DNA from: Streptomyces fagopyri
Lineage (GTDB): Bacteria; Actinomycetota; Actinomycetes; Streptomycetales; Streptomycetaceae
Assembly: GCF_009498275.1 (NCBI RefSeq)
Contig: NZ_CP045643.1
Coordinates: forward strand, 2,294,001-2,358,000
DNA length: 64,000 nt
Direction: 5' to 3'
The notes under the pieces are model-generated. The model had not been told where the DNA came from. It saw only the letters and a list, made by a program, of their open reading frames with translations, and searched no databases. Within the stretch, counting starts at the first letter, position 1. Each line of letters opens with the position of its first letter. The position numbers and the translations under genes are program-made. Positions 1 to 8,244 of this stretch are shown here, piece after piece.

Positions 1-659
1 CACAGCATGACGCCGGCGCCGACGAGCACGAAGGGCGCCGCCCAGTTCTCGAAGCGGCGGATGGTCTCCATGCCCCGGTAGATGATCGCGACCTGCAGCA
101 CCCAGAAGATCGCGAAGGACAGCCACATCGTCCACGCGTAGCCGCCGATGTGCGAGGCGTTCGCCCAGCTGTCCCCGAAGAGCTTCCCGGCGAGGAAGTA
201 GATCGCCTCGCCGCCGATCCAGGTCTGGATGCCGAACCATCCACACGCCACCAACGCCCTTACGACGGCGGGGAGGTTGGCGCCGCGGACACCGAAGGAG
301 GCGCGGGCGAAGACCGGGAAGGGGATGCCGTACTTGGGCCCCGCGTGCCCGGTGAGCAGCATCGGGACCAGCACGATCAGGTTGGCCAGCGCGATGGTGA
401 ACACGGCCTGTTTCCAGTCCATGCCCACGGCTATCAGCCCGGAGGCCAGGGTCCAGGACGCGGTGTTGTGGGCCATGCCGACCCAGAGCGCGGAGAAGTT
501 GTACGTGGTCCAGGTCCGCCGTGCGACCGGGACCGGCAGCAGGTCCTCGTTGGCGTAGGGACCGGTGGGTGCCGGAGCGCCGGGGGCGATCTCCACCCGG
601 CCGTCGGGGAGCGTGACCTGGGCGGTCGGTGGGCTGTCGGTGGGGACGGTGTCGGTCAT
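1..659 (-). CDS. NCS1-family nucleobase/hydantoin/allantoin permease, C-terminus beyond window
   Basis: Translating leftward from the ATG at 659 gives an open frame that runs off the left edge, so only the first 219 codons are present. A hydrophilic N-terminal tail of about 45 residues is followed by the NCS1 signature region (WTTYNFSALWVGMAHN, then GPKYGIPFPVFARASFG and GWFGIQTWIGGEA) and several hydrophobic segments. Family knowledge: NCS1 carriers are inner-membrane symporters for purines, pyrimidines, hydantoins or allantoin. Its place just downstream of the dihydropyrimidinase operon on the same strand suggests uptake of uracil, a hydantoin or a related ring; the exact substrate is inferred. 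A 233-bp gap separates it from the preceding gene, so it may have its own promoter. Confidence 0.9.
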   Translation of the reverse strand, partial: MTDTVPTDSPPTAQVTLPDGRVEIAPGAPAPTGPYANEDLLPVPVARRTWTTYNFSALWVGMAHNTASWTLASGLIAVGMDWKQAVFTIALANLIVLVPMLLTGHAGPKYGIPFPVFARASFGVRGANLPAVVRALVACGWFGIQTWIGGEAIYFLAGKLFGDSWANASHIGGYAWTMWLSFAIFWVLQVAIIYRGMETIRRFENWAAPFVLVGAGVML

Positions 660-843
660 GGGCAGGCCAATCAACTGAGGAGTGACGGGAAAGGCCGTGC
701 GGGTGGCGTCATGGGGGGTGCGCGGTGGGAGCGCCCTGGTCCCCTTCCCGGGACGGCGGGAAGGGGGGACTGGGAGGAGATGCGGGGCGAGAGGCGCGAC
801 AGGGGCGGGGCCTCGACGGCCGCTTCTCCAGCGGTTGTTCGCG

Positions 844-879
844 GTGTCCGGGGTGTCTGGAGTGTCCGGGGTGTCCGGG
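844..879. repeat. Four tandem 9-bp units (GTGTCCGGG)
   Basis: Four consecutive 9-bp units, consensus GTGTCCGGG with the second unit diverged, lie in the gap between the permease start and the oxidoreductase stop. No hairpin or promoter is evident. Probably a slippage-prone simple repeat without coding function. Confidence 0.6.
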
Positions 880-892
880 GTTGTTCAGGCGG

Positions 893-1915
893 TCATCGGT
901 CGTTGACGGCCGGGATGACCTTCGACCCGTAGGCGTCGATGGTGGCCTCCTGCGCGTCGTGCATGTCGTACAGCGCGAACTGGTCCACGCCCAGCTCGCG
1001 CAGCGCGTTCAGTTTCTCGACGTGCTGCTCGGCCGTGCCGATCAGACAGAACCGGTCGACGATCTCGTCGGGCACGAACGTGGTGTCGGGGTTGCCGCTG
1101 CGTCCGTGGTGGGAGTAGTCGTACCCTTCGCGGGCCTTGATGTAGTCGGTGAGTTCCTCGGGCACGGCGGCGGAGTGCTCGCCGTACTTGGAGACGAGGT
1201 CGGCGACGTGGTTGCCGACCATGCCGCCGAACCAGCGGCACTGTTCGCGGGCGTGGGCGATCGCCTCCGGCGAGTCGTCCTCGGTGACGTAGGCGGGCGC
1301 TGCCACGCAGATCGTGACCTCGGACGGGTCCCGGCCGGCCTCGGCCGCCGCGGTCTTCACCGCCTTGACCATGTACTCGGTCAGATAGAGGTCGGCGAGC
1401 TGGAGGATGAAGCCGTCGGCCTCCTCACCCGTCATCTTCAACGCCTTGGGACCGTACGCGGCCATCCACACCGGGAGTTCGGCACCCGGCCTGACCCAGG
1501 GGAACTTGACGACCGTGCCACCGAGGTCGGCCTCCTCGCCCCGGCCGAGTGCCCGGATGACCTTCATCGCACCGCTGATCCGGGCGAGCGTGTTCGGTTT
1601 GCGTCCGGCGACGCGCATCGCCGAGTCGCCCCGGCCGATGCCGCACACCGTGCGGTTGCCGTACATGTCGTTGAGGGTCGCGAAGGTGGAGGCGGTGACC
1701 TCCCAGGTACGTGTGCCCGGGTTGGTGACCATCGGCCCGACGGTCAACCTCTCGGTGTTCGCGAGGATCTGACTGTAGATCACGAAGGGTTCCTGCCACA
1801 GCACGGCGGAGTCGAAGGTCCAGCCGTACGTGAAGCCGTTGGCCTCGGCCCGCTTCATCAGGTCGATGACACGGGAGGCCGGGGGGTCTGTCTGCAGGAC
1901 GAGTCCGAAGTCCAT
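893..1915 (-). CDS. LLM-class F420-dependent oxidoreductase (TIGR03842-like)
   Basis: A 340-residue luciferase-like (TIM-barrel) protein. It opens MDFGLVLQTDPPASRVIDLM and contains the family stretches TVGPMVTNPGTRTWEVTAS and GIGRGDSAMRVAGRKPN that line the flavin/F420 site. The start is fixed by AGGAG seven bases before the ATG. It lies 18 bp downstream of the dihydropyrimidinase and is surely cotranscribed. Family knowledge: such proteins transfer hydride between F420H2 (or FMNH2) and small substrates. In this operon it could supply the missing ring-reduction step of uracil or thymine catabolism, or oxidise a pathway intermediate; that role is inference. No dihydropyrimidine dehydrogenase gene is visible nearby. 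Confidence 0.85.
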   Translation of the reverse strand: MDFGLVLQTDPPASRVIDLMKRAEANGFTYGWTFDSAVLWQEPFVIYSQILANTERLTVGPMVTNPGTRTWEVTASTFATLNDMYGNRTVCGIGRGDSAMRVAGRKPNTLARISGAMKVIRALGRGEEADLGGTVVKFPWVRPGAELPVWMAAYGPKALKMTGEEADGFILQLADLYLTEYMVKAVKTAAAEAGRDPSEVTICVAAPAYVTEDDSPEAIAHAREQCRWFGGMVGNHVADLVSKYGEHSAAVPEELTDYIKAREGYDYSHHGRSGNPDTTFVPDEIVDRFCLIGTAEQHVEKLNALRELGVDQFALYDMHDAQEATIDAYGSKVIPAVNDR

Positions 1916-1933
1916 GGCGCCACTCCTGGTCGC

Positions 1934-3334
1934 TCAGAGAAGGTACTGACAGGTGGAACGGGGTGTGTAGACGCCGTGGCCCGCCCGCCCGGTGAACTCC
2001 CGGTCGGTGATGACCATTTCGCCGCGCGACAGCACCGTCTCGACCCGTCCGGTGACCCGCTTGCCCTCGTACGCCGAGTAGTCGACGTTCATGTGGTGCG
2101 TCTCGACGGACATGACCTGCTCGGCGTGCGGGTCGTAGATGACGATGTCGGCGTCGGCGCCCGGCGCGATGGTGCCCTTCTTCGGGTACAGACCGAACAT
2201 CCGGGCCGGGGTCGCGCAGGCGATCTCGATCCAGCGGCGGCGGGAGAGGTGCCCGTCGACGACGGCCTGGTGGAGCAGGTCCATGCGGTTCTCGACGCCC
2301 GGCAGGCCGTTGGGGATCTTCGAGAAGTCGCCGCGGCCGAGCTCCTTCTGGCCCACGAAGCAGAAGGGGCAGTGGTCGGTCGACACCACCTGGAGGTCGT
2401 TGGTGCGCAGTCCCCGCCAGAGGGCGGCCTGGTGCTCCTGGGGCCGCAGCGGGGTGCTGCACACGTACTTCGAGCCCTCGAAGTCCGGCTCGGCCAGGTT
2501 GTCCGTGGACAGGAACAGGTACTGCGGGCAGGTCTCGCCGAACACGTTCAGGCCCTCGTCGCGCGCCCGTGCCAGCTCGGCGACCGCCTCCTGCGCCGAG
2601 ACGTGCACGACGTACAGCGGAGCCCCCGCGACCTGCGCGAGCTTGATCGCCCGATGGGTGGCCTCGGCCTCCAGGAGCGCCTTGCGGACCTCTCCGTGGA
2701 AGCGCGGGTCGGTCTCACCCCGGGCCAGGGCCTGTTCGACGAGCACGTCGATCGCGATGCCGTTCTCGGCGTGCATCATGATCAGGCCGCCGTTCTCGGC
2801 GGAGCGCTGCATGGCACGCAGGATCTGGCCGTCGTCGCTGTAGAAGACGCCGGGGTAGGCCATGAACTGCTTGAAGGAGGTGACGCCCTCCTCGACCAGC
2901 AGGTCCATCTCCTTCAGCGTGTCCTGGTTGACGTCCGAGACGATCATGTGGAAGGCGTAGTCGATGGCGCACTGGCCGTCGGCCTTGGCGTTCCACGCGT
3001 CGAGGCCCTCGCGCAGCGAGTGGCCGACGCTCTGCACCGCGAAGTCGACGATGGTGGTGGTGCCGCCCCAGGCCGCCGCCCGGGTGCCCGTCTCGAAGGT
3101 GTCGGAGGCGAAGGTGCCGCCGAACGGCAGCTCCATGTGGGTGTGGGCGTCGACGCCGCCCGGGATGACGTACTTCCCGGCGGCGTCGATGGTCCGCTCG
3201 GCCGTCCACGACTCGGCCGTCGGGGTGCCGGTCGCGGCGAGCGCGACGACCCGGCCGTCCTCGATCAGGACGTCGGCGTGCATCTCGTCGGACGCGGTGA
3301 TGACGAGGCCACCGCGGATGACGGTACGGCTCAT
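1934..3334 (-). CDS. hydA: Dihydropyrimidinase (D-hydantoinase)
   Basis: A 466-residue cyclic amidohydrolase that opens dihydropyrimidine or 5-substituted hydantoin rings to N-carbamoyl-beta-alanines or N-carbamoyl amino acids. The binuclear metal site is visible: HTH in GGVDAHTHMELPFGGTF, the lysine to be carbamylated in GVTSFKQFMAYPG, histidines in MMHAENG and YVVHVSAQE, and the aspartate in VSTDHCPFCF. The length matches bacterial hydantoinases. AAGGAG sits seven bases upstream of the ATG. It lies between a ureidopropionase-type gene and an LLM oxidoreductase, as expected for the second step of reductive pyrimidine degradation. The protein is cytoplasmic. Allantoinase is a weaker alternative, since a clearer allantoinase occurs at about 57 kb. 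Confidence 0.93.
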   Translation of the reverse strand: MSRTVIRGGLVITASDEMHADVLIEDGRVVALAATGTPTAESWTAERTIDAAGKYVIPGGVDAHTHMELPFGGTFASDTFETGTRAAAWGGTTTIVDFAVQSVGHSLREGLDAWNAKADGQCAIDYAFHMIVSDVNQDTLKEMDLLVEEGVTSFKQFMAYPGVFYSDDGQILRAMQRSAENGGLIMMHAENGIAIDVLVEQALARGETDPRFHGEVRKALLEAEATHRAIKLAQVAGAPLYVVHVSAQEAVAELARARDEGLNVFGETCPQYLFLSTDNLAEPDFEGSKYVCSTPLRPQEHQAALWRGLRTNDLQVVSTDHCPFCFVGQKELGRGDFSKIPNGLPGVENRMDLLHQAVVDGHLSRRRWIEIACATPARMFGLYPKKGTIAPGADADIVIYDPHAEQVMSVETHHMNVDYSAYEGKRVTGRVETVLSRGEMVITDREFTGRAGHGVYTPRSTCQYLL

Positions 3335-3482
3335 GCTCCCTCTCCTTCCGGTCGTGCGTGCACTGGGGGAATTCCGAAGCTGTCAGAAGCTGAGGTCAAC
3401 GCTGTTTCCTCCGGGAAGGCCCGATGGGAAGGAGGCCCGTGGGCCCGGCCCCCCGGCGGCCGGGCCCACCAGAGGCCGTCCG

Positions 3483-4325
3483 TCAGGGAGCCGTCAGCGG
3501 CCCGTACGCCCCCGGGGCGCGGTCCCGGTAGAACTGCCACCGGTCGCGCACCTCGCGGAGTCTGGCCATGTCCAGTTCGCGGACGACGAGTTCGCTCTCC
3601 TTGTCGCTCGCCACCTCGCCGACGAACTGAGCCTCCGGGTCGACGAAGTAGCTCGTCCCGTAGAAGTCGTTGTCGCCGTACTCCTCGACACCCACCCGGT
3701 TGATCGCGCCCACGAAGTACTCGTTGGCGACGGCCGCGGCCGGCTGTTCCAGCTGCCACAGGTATCCGGACAGACCCCGCGAGGTGGCCGAGGGGTTGAA
3801 GACGATCTCGGCACCCGCGAGGCCCAGCGCGCGCCAGCCCTCCGGGAAGTGCCGGTCGTAGCAGATGTACACACCGATCCGGCCGACGGCGGTGTCGAAG
3901 ACGGGCCAGCCGGAGTTGCCCGGCCGGAAGTAGAACTTCTCCCAGAACCCCGGGACCTGCGGGATGTGGGTCTTGCGGTACTTGCCCAGGTAGGAGCCGT
4001 CCGCGTCGATCACCGCGGCGGTGTTGTAGAGGACCCCGGGCTGCTCCTCCTCGTACATCGGAAGGACGAGGACGATGCCCAGTTCCGCGGCGAGCGCCTG
4101 GAAGCGCCGGACGATCGGACCCTCGGGGATCTGTTCGGCGTACTCGTAGAACGCCTTGTCCTGGACCTGGCAGAAATAGGGCCCGTAGAAGAGCTCCTGG
4201 AAACACAGGACCTGTGCGCCCTGCGCGGCGGCGTCGCGGGCCGCCTGCTCGTGGACCTGGATCATCGACTCCTTGTCGCCGGTCCAGGCGGTCTGGAAGA
4301 CGGCGGCGCGGATCACTCTGCTCAT
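3483..4325 (-). CDS. Nitrilase-superfamily amidohydrolase, beta-ureidopropionase/N-carbamoyl amidase type (copy 1)
   Basis: A 280-residue carbon-nitrogen hydrolase with the Glu-Lys-Cys triad in place: E44 in CFQELFYGPYF, K118 in LGKYRKTHIPQ and C155 in GVYICYDRHFPEGW. Expected reaction: hydrolysis of the N-carbamoyl product of the neighbouring hydantoinase to a beta-amino acid, CO2 and ammonia. A GGAGGT lies four bases before the ATG. It is separated from the hydantoinase by 148 bp. It is closely similar, by eye about two thirds identical and exactly the same length, to the protein at 7337-8179, so the operon holds two paralogues. They may differ in preference for beta-ureidopropionate, beta-ureidoisobutyrate or N-carbamoyl alpha-amino acids. 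Confidence 0.9.
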   Translation of the reverse strand: MSRVIRAAVFQTAWTGDKESMIQVHEQAARDAAAQGAQVLCFQELFYGPYFCQVQDKAFYEYAEQIPEGPIVRRFQALAAELGIVLVLPMYEEEQPGVLYNTAAVIDADGSYLGKYRKTHIPQVPGFWEKFYFRPGNSGWPVFDTAVGRIGVYICYDRHFPEGWRALGLAGAEIVFNPSATSRGLSGYLWQLEQPAAAVANEYFVGAINRVGVEEYGDNDFYGTSYFVDPEAQFVGEVASDKESELVVRELDMARLREVRDRWQFYRDRAPGAYGPLTAP

Positions 4326-4445
4326 CGGGACCTCCGGTCGCTCGGTGTGCGAGGAGCCTAGAAAGCCCGGCAGGCGGCTTTGAGGTGCACCGTGTCACGT
4401 CTGCGGTGCGTTGCCGTTCCACGGTGTCACCCCCGCGTCGTCGCA

Positions 4446-4475
4446 TGTTTCACCTGAGTCATCCGGTGTTTCACC
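4446..4475. promoter_or_regulatory. Direct repeat TGTTTCACC, 21 bp apart, before the copy-1 amidohydrolase
   Basis: TGTTTCACC occurs at 4446-4454 and again at 4467-4475, exactly two helical turns apart, in the 145-bp gap upstream of the amidohydrolase; the second copy overlaps the PucR stop codon. This could be a regulator-binding pair, perhaps for PucR, but no matching -35/-10 was identified. Confidence 0.3.
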
Positions 4476-6030
4476 GTTGTTGTGCGTCGTGCGCGAGGAG
4501 CGCGATGTGTACGGAGGCCGCCTGTTCGAAGTCGTCGAGGTCCACGGCGAGGCGTGCCTCTATCGCCTCCAGCCGGCGGTAGAGCGCGGGCCTGCTGACG
4601 TGGTGGAGCCGCGCGGTACGGGACTTGTTGCGGCCCGTCGCGAGATACGTCCGCAGCACGGGCAGCAGCTCCGACTCCGCGTCGGCCCCGCACAGCAGGC
4701 CGTCCAGCTCCCGTTCGGCGAAGGACTGGACGTGCGGGTCGTCCCTGAGCAGCCGCACCAGACCGCGCAGATGGACGTCACGCAGCCGTACGAGCACCGG
4801 CTGGTCCTCCTGCCCGACGGGTGTGTCGGCGGCGGCCTCGGCGACGTGCAGGGCTTCCCGCAGGCCACCGGGGACGTCGTCCCAGGCGTGGCGCGCGGCG
4901 GCGGCCGCCACGGTCGCGGGGGCGCCCGTCTCGTGGCGCAGCCGGGCCGCGAAGTGCGCGGCCAGCGCCTCGGCGTCCTGGTCCCGGGCGAGGCTCAGCA
5001 GCACGGCGGTGGCCCCGTCGGCCAGTTCGGCGACGAGTCCGGACAGGCCGAGCAGCTTGAGCACACGGTCCAGTCGGGCCGGGTCGCCGTCCCGGACGGC
5101 GAGCGGCACGAAGGTGCGCCGGTTCACGGGCAGCCCGGCGGCGCGCGCCCGCGGGAGCAGCTGCCGTGCCGGTACGACCCCGCTCACGAGGTCGGTGAGC
5201 AGGCTCTGCGCGGACTCCTCCTCCCAGGTGTGCGCGGAGCCGGCGAGCATCCGGTGCAGGACCAGGGCCTCGGCGGCCCGGTCGGCGAGCAGCCGCCCGG
5301 TCACCGCGTCGCCGCGGTGACCGCAGAGCACGATGCGGCCCCAGCGCTCGCCCCGGCCGCCCAGTTCGGCGCGGATCCACCCGTCGCCCTCGCTGCCGCC
5401 CGCCTGCCGGGCGATGCGCTCCCAGTCGCGCAGCACGTCGTCCACCGCGGACCGCTCCCCCGCGGTGGCGAGGACCCGGTGGGCGAGGTTGGTGACGACG
5501 ACGGGGCAGCCCGCGTGGCCCGCGATCTCGTCGAGCAACCGCTGCATGGGGGCGCCCGAGGTGATGAGGCCGGTGAGCGCGGTGCGTACGGACTCGGAGA
5601 GGCTCACGGCCGCGAACTTGCTGGAGACCAGCCGGCACTGCACCTCTTCCGTCAACTCGGCGAAGGGGAACGGGCGGTGCAGTACGACCATGGGCAGCCC
5701 GCACCGTTCGGCGGCCCGGCGCATCACGTCCGGCGGCGTGGGGAAGGCCCGGCCGAGCCCGAGGACGACGGCCGCGGCCTCCGCGCGGTGCAGCGAACGG
5801 ATGTACTCGGCCTGCGCGTCCGGGTCGCCGGCCAGCAACACGCCCGTGGTGAGCACCATTTCGCCGCCGGTGAGCATCACGCCGACGTCGGCCGCCTCGG
5901 CGACGTGCACCCAGCGCACGGGCCGGTCGAGGTGGCCCGCGCCCGCCACCACCTCGGGCTCTCCGGCGAGCACCCGTTCCAGGGCGAGGACCTGGCGTAC
6001 CGACAGGGCGGTGTCCGAGGCGGTGGTCAT
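4471..6030 (-). CDS. PucR-family transcriptional regulator
   Basis: A 519-residue regulator. The N-terminal part (SVRQVLALERVLAGEPEVVAG, GGEMVLTTGVLL) is the purine-catabolism PucR domain. A GGDEF-like/GAF-like centre follows, and the C-terminus (NKSRTARLHHVSRPALYRRL) is the CdaR-type helix-turn-helix HTH_30. The ATG at 6030, with AAGGGAA seven bases upstream, is preferred to an in-frame upstream codon that would overlap the aminotransferase stop. PucR proteins control purine, pyrimidine or amino-acid nitrogen use. Lying inside the hydantoin operon, only 26 bp after the aminotransferase, it is the obvious local regulator. Likely targets are the inverted repeat at 8207-8243 and the repeat upstream of copy 1 (inference). 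Confidence 0.9.
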   Translation of the reverse strand: MTTASDTALSVRQVLALERVLAGEPEVVAGAGHLDRPVRWVHVAEAADVGVMLTGGEMVLTTGVLLAGDPDAQAEYIRSLHRAEAAAVVLGLGRAFPTPPDVMRRAAERCGLPMVVLHRPFPFAELTEEVQCRLVSSKFAAVSLSESVRTALTGLITSGAPMQRLLDEIAGHAGCPVVVTNLAHRVLATAGERSAVDDVLRDWERIARQAGGSEGDGWIRAELGGRGERWGRIVLCGHRGDAVTGRLLADRAAEALVLHRMLAGSAHTWEEESAQSLLTDLVSGVVPARQLLPRARAAGLPVNRRTFVPLAVRDGDPARLDRVLKLLGLSGLVAELADGATAVLLSLARDQDAEALAAHFAARLRHETGAPATVAAAAARHAWDDVPGGLREALHVAEAAADTPVGQEDQPVLVRLRDVHLRGLVRLLRDDPHVQSFAERELDGLLCGADAESELLPVLRTYLATGRNKSRTARLHHVSRPALYRRLEAIEARLAVDLDDFEQAASVHIALLAHDAQQR

Positions 6031-6056
6031 GGCGACGTTCCCTTGCTCAGGATCTC

Positions 6057-7340
6057 TTACCGGGTGCACCTCAGCGCGCGATCGAGGATCGCGGCGCCCT
6101 CCTCCGCCTCCGCGACGGTGAGGGACAGCGGCGGTGCGATGCGCAGCACGCTGGTGTCGTGACCGCCGCCCTTGCCGATCAGCAGGCCTTCCTCGCGGGC
6201 CGCCTCCAGCACGGCGGCGGCGCCCTCGGGATGTGCCTCGCCGGTGCCGGGCTTCACCAGTTCGACGCCGATCATCAGCCCGCGGCCGCGGACCTCCCGT
6301 ACGCCGTCGACCTGTTCGGCGATCGCCCGCAGCCGCTCGATGAGCAGACCGCCGACGCGCCGTGCGTTGCCCTGGAGGTCGTGTTCGAGCAGGTAGGAGA
6401 GGTTCGCCAGCCCCGCCGCCATCGTGACCGGTGAGCCGCCGAAGGTCGAGATGGAGTTGGAGTCCAGGCAGTTCATGATCTCGGCGCGGGCGACGACCCC
6501 GCCGATGGACATGCCGTTGCCGATGCCCTTGGCGAAGGTCAGCATGTCCGGCGGTCCCGCGGCGTCGTGCGCCTGCCAGCCCCAGAAGTGCTCACCGGTG
6601 CGTCCCCAGCCGGTCTGGACCTCGTCGGAGATCCAGAGGATGCCGTGCTCGTCGAGGACCTCGCGGAAGGCCGCGTAGAGGCCGTCGGGCGGGATCGTGA
6701 ACCCGCCCACCCCCTGGACGGGTTCGGCGATCAGGGCCGCGGGCGCGCGGACATGGCCGAGCAGGTCCCTGAGGTCCTCGACACAGGCCGCGATGAACCC
6801 CGCGTCGGACAGACCGGCGTAGGGGCCGCGGGTGCGGACACCACCGTGCACGTACAGCGTCTGCAGCGGCGAGAGCGAGGTCGGCGACCAGCCCTTGTTG
6901 CCGGTGATGCCGACCGCGCTGAACGAGCGGCCGTGGTAGCTGTTGCGCATCGCCAGGATCTGGTTGCTGCGCCGGTGGGCGGTGGCGAGCAGCAGGGCCG
7001 TGTCGTTCGCCTCGGTCCCGGAGGTGGTGAAGAAGACCCGGGCGTCCGGGATGCCGGACAACTGGGCGATGCGTTCGGCGAGTTCGACCATCGGCCGGTT
7101 GAGGTAGAGCGTGGAGGAGTGGATGATCCGCCCGGCCTGCTCGCTGACGGCCTTGGTCACCTCGGGCAGCGCGTGCGCGGTCATCGTCGTCAGGATGCCG
7201 CCGAAGAAGTCCAGGTACTTGTTGCCGTCGGCGTCCCAGACGTGGCGGCCCTCGCCGTGGGTGATCTCCAGCGGGTCCTGGTAGTAGAGGGCGAGCCAGT
7301 CGGGCAGGACCGCCTTGTGCCGTGCGTACAGGTCGCTCAC
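6057..7340 (-). CDS. Class III aminotransferase, beta-alanine/4-aminobutyrate:pyruvate or 2-oxoglutarate type
   Basis: A 427-residue PLP enzyme beginning at GTG 7340, where GTGA overlaps the stop of the upstream amidohydrolase, implying translational coupling. Fold type I, class III motifs are clear: GTEANDTALLLA for phosphate binding, WISDEVQTGWGRTG with the cofactor aspartate, and TFAKGIGNGMSIGG with the Schiff-base lysine. Following a ureidopropionase, the logical substrate is beta-alanine or beta-aminoisobutyrate, giving malonate semialdehyde or its methyl analogue. That assignment rests on context; the family also contains alanine-glyoxylate and GABA aminotransferases. The reading frame extends further upstream, but that stretch lies inside the preceding gene. 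Confidence 0.9.
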   Translation of the reverse strand: MSDLYARHKAVLPDWLALYYQDPLEITHGEGRHVWDADGNKYLDFFGGILTTMTAHALPEVTKAVSEQAGRIIHSSTLYLNRPMVELAERIAQLSGIPDARVFFTTSGTEANDTALLLATAHRRSNQILAMRNSYHGRSFSAVGITGNKGWSPTSLSPLQTLYVHGGVRTRGPYAGLSDAGFIAACVEDLRDLLGHVRAPAALIAEPVQGVGGFTIPPDGLYAAFREVLDEHGILWISDEVQTGWGRTGEHFWGWQAHDAAGPPDMLTFAKGIGNGMSIGGVVARAEIMNCLDSNSISTFGGSPVTMAAGLANLSYLLEHDLQGNARRVGGLLIERLRAIAEQVDGVREVRGRGLMIGVELVKPGTGEAHPEGAAAVLEAAREEGLLIGKGGGHDTSVLRIAPPLSLTVAEAEEGAAILDRALRCTR

Positions 7341-8179
7341 GGCCGCACCAGCCCCTCGTACGCGTCGGGCCGGCGGTCGCGGTAGAACGCCCACTGCTGA
7401 CGCACCTCCTCGATCAGGTCGAAGTCGAGGTCCCGGACGAGGAGTTCCTCGGTCTTGTCGCCGGCGGTCTCCCCCACGAACTGTCCGCGCGGGTCGACGA
7501 AGTACGAGGTGCCATAGAAGTCGTTGTCCCCGTACTCCTCCTGTCCGACCCGGTTGATCGCGGCGATGAAGTACTCGTTGGCGACGGCCGCGGCGGGCTG
7601 TTCCAGCTGCCAGAGGTAGGCGGAGAGGCCGCGGGAGGTGGCCGAGGGGTTGTAGACGAGCTGGGCGCCGTTGAGGCCGAGTTGCCGCCAGCCCTCGGGG
7701 AAGTGGCGGTCGTAGCAGATGTAGACGCCGATCCGGCCGACCGCGGTGTCGAAGACGGGCCAGCCGAGGTTGCCCGGTTTGAAGTAGTACTTCTCCCAGA
7801 ATCCCTTGACCTGGGGGATGTGGTGCTTGCGGTACTTGCCGAGGAAGGTGCCGTCGGCGTCGATCACGGCCGCGGTGTTGAAGTAGAAGCCGGACTGCTC
7901 GACCTCGAAGACGGGCACGACGATGACCATGCCCGTCTCGCGGGCGAGTTCCCGCATACGGGTCACGGTGGGCCCGTCGGGCACGGGTTCCGCCCAGCGG
8001 TAGTGCTCGGGCTCCTGGACCTGGCAGAAGTAGGGGGCGTTGAAGACTTCCTGGAAGCCGATCACCTTCGCGCCCTGCCGGGCCGCCTCGCGGGCGTGCT
8101 CCTCGTGCTTGGCGACCATGGATGCGGTGTCGCCGGTCCAGGTCGCCTGGACCAGAGCGGCACGTACGACGTTGGCCAT
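7337..8179 (-). CDS. Nitrilase-superfamily amidohydrolase, beta-ureidopropionase type (copy 2)
   Basis: First gene of the leftward operon, 280 residues, paralogous to the gene at 3483-4325. The triad is E44 (GFQEVFNAPYF), a lysine in LGKYRKHHIPQ and a cysteine in GVYICYDRHFPEGW. AAGGAG lies six bases before the ATG at 8179. Its stop overlaps the aminotransferase start by four bases, so hydrolase and transaminase are made together; this pairs N-carbamoyl-beta-alanine hydrolysis with beta-alanine transamination. Copy 1 instead sits beside the hydantoinase. Conserved blocks such as NPSATSRGL and QPAAAVANEYF are shared by both copies, whereas the region just after the catalytic glutamate differs. 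Confidence 0.9.
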   Translation of the reverse strand: MANVVRAALVQATWTGDTASMVAKHEEHAREAARQGAKVIGFQEVFNAPYFCQVQEPEHYRWAEPVPDGPTVTRMRELARETGMVIVVPVFEVEQSGFYFNTAAVIDADGTFLGKYRKHHIPQVKGFWEKYYFKPGNLGWPVFDTAVGRIGVYICYDRHFPEGWRQLGLNGAQLVYNPSATSRGLSAYLWQLEQPAAAVANEYFIAAINRVGQEEYGDNDFYGTSYFVDPRGQFVGETAGDKTEELLVRDLDFDLIEEVRQQWAFYRDRRPDAYEGLVRP

Positions 8180-8206
8180 GAGCTGCTCCTTCGACGGGAC
8201 GTCAGA

Positions 8207-8243
8207 GAGCCTCTACGCCCGTAGACAAAGGCGGTAGAGGCTC
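8207..8243. promoter_or_regulatory. 10-bp inverted repeat at the transcription start region of the pyrimidine/hydantoin operon
   Basis: GAGCCTCTAC (8207-8216) and its perfect complement GTAGAGGCTC (8234-8243) flank 17 bases. The repeat begins almost exactly where the predicted promoter at 8245-8273 should start transcription. It could act as an operator blocking initiation or fold as a 5' leader hairpin 28 bases before the start codon of the first gene. PucR is the candidate protein; this is inference. Confidence 0.55.
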
Positions 8244-8244
8244 G

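Noticed and set aside
725..3703. Very long open frame on the upper strand opposite the oxidoreductase and hydantoinase
   Set aside because: It is the antisense shadow of GC-biased genes; the translation has no domain pattern, while the lower strand shows complete enzymes with ribosome sites. The same applies to long antisense frames at 12-13.7, 35.6-39, 39-40.2, 43.4-45.9 and 62-64 kb.
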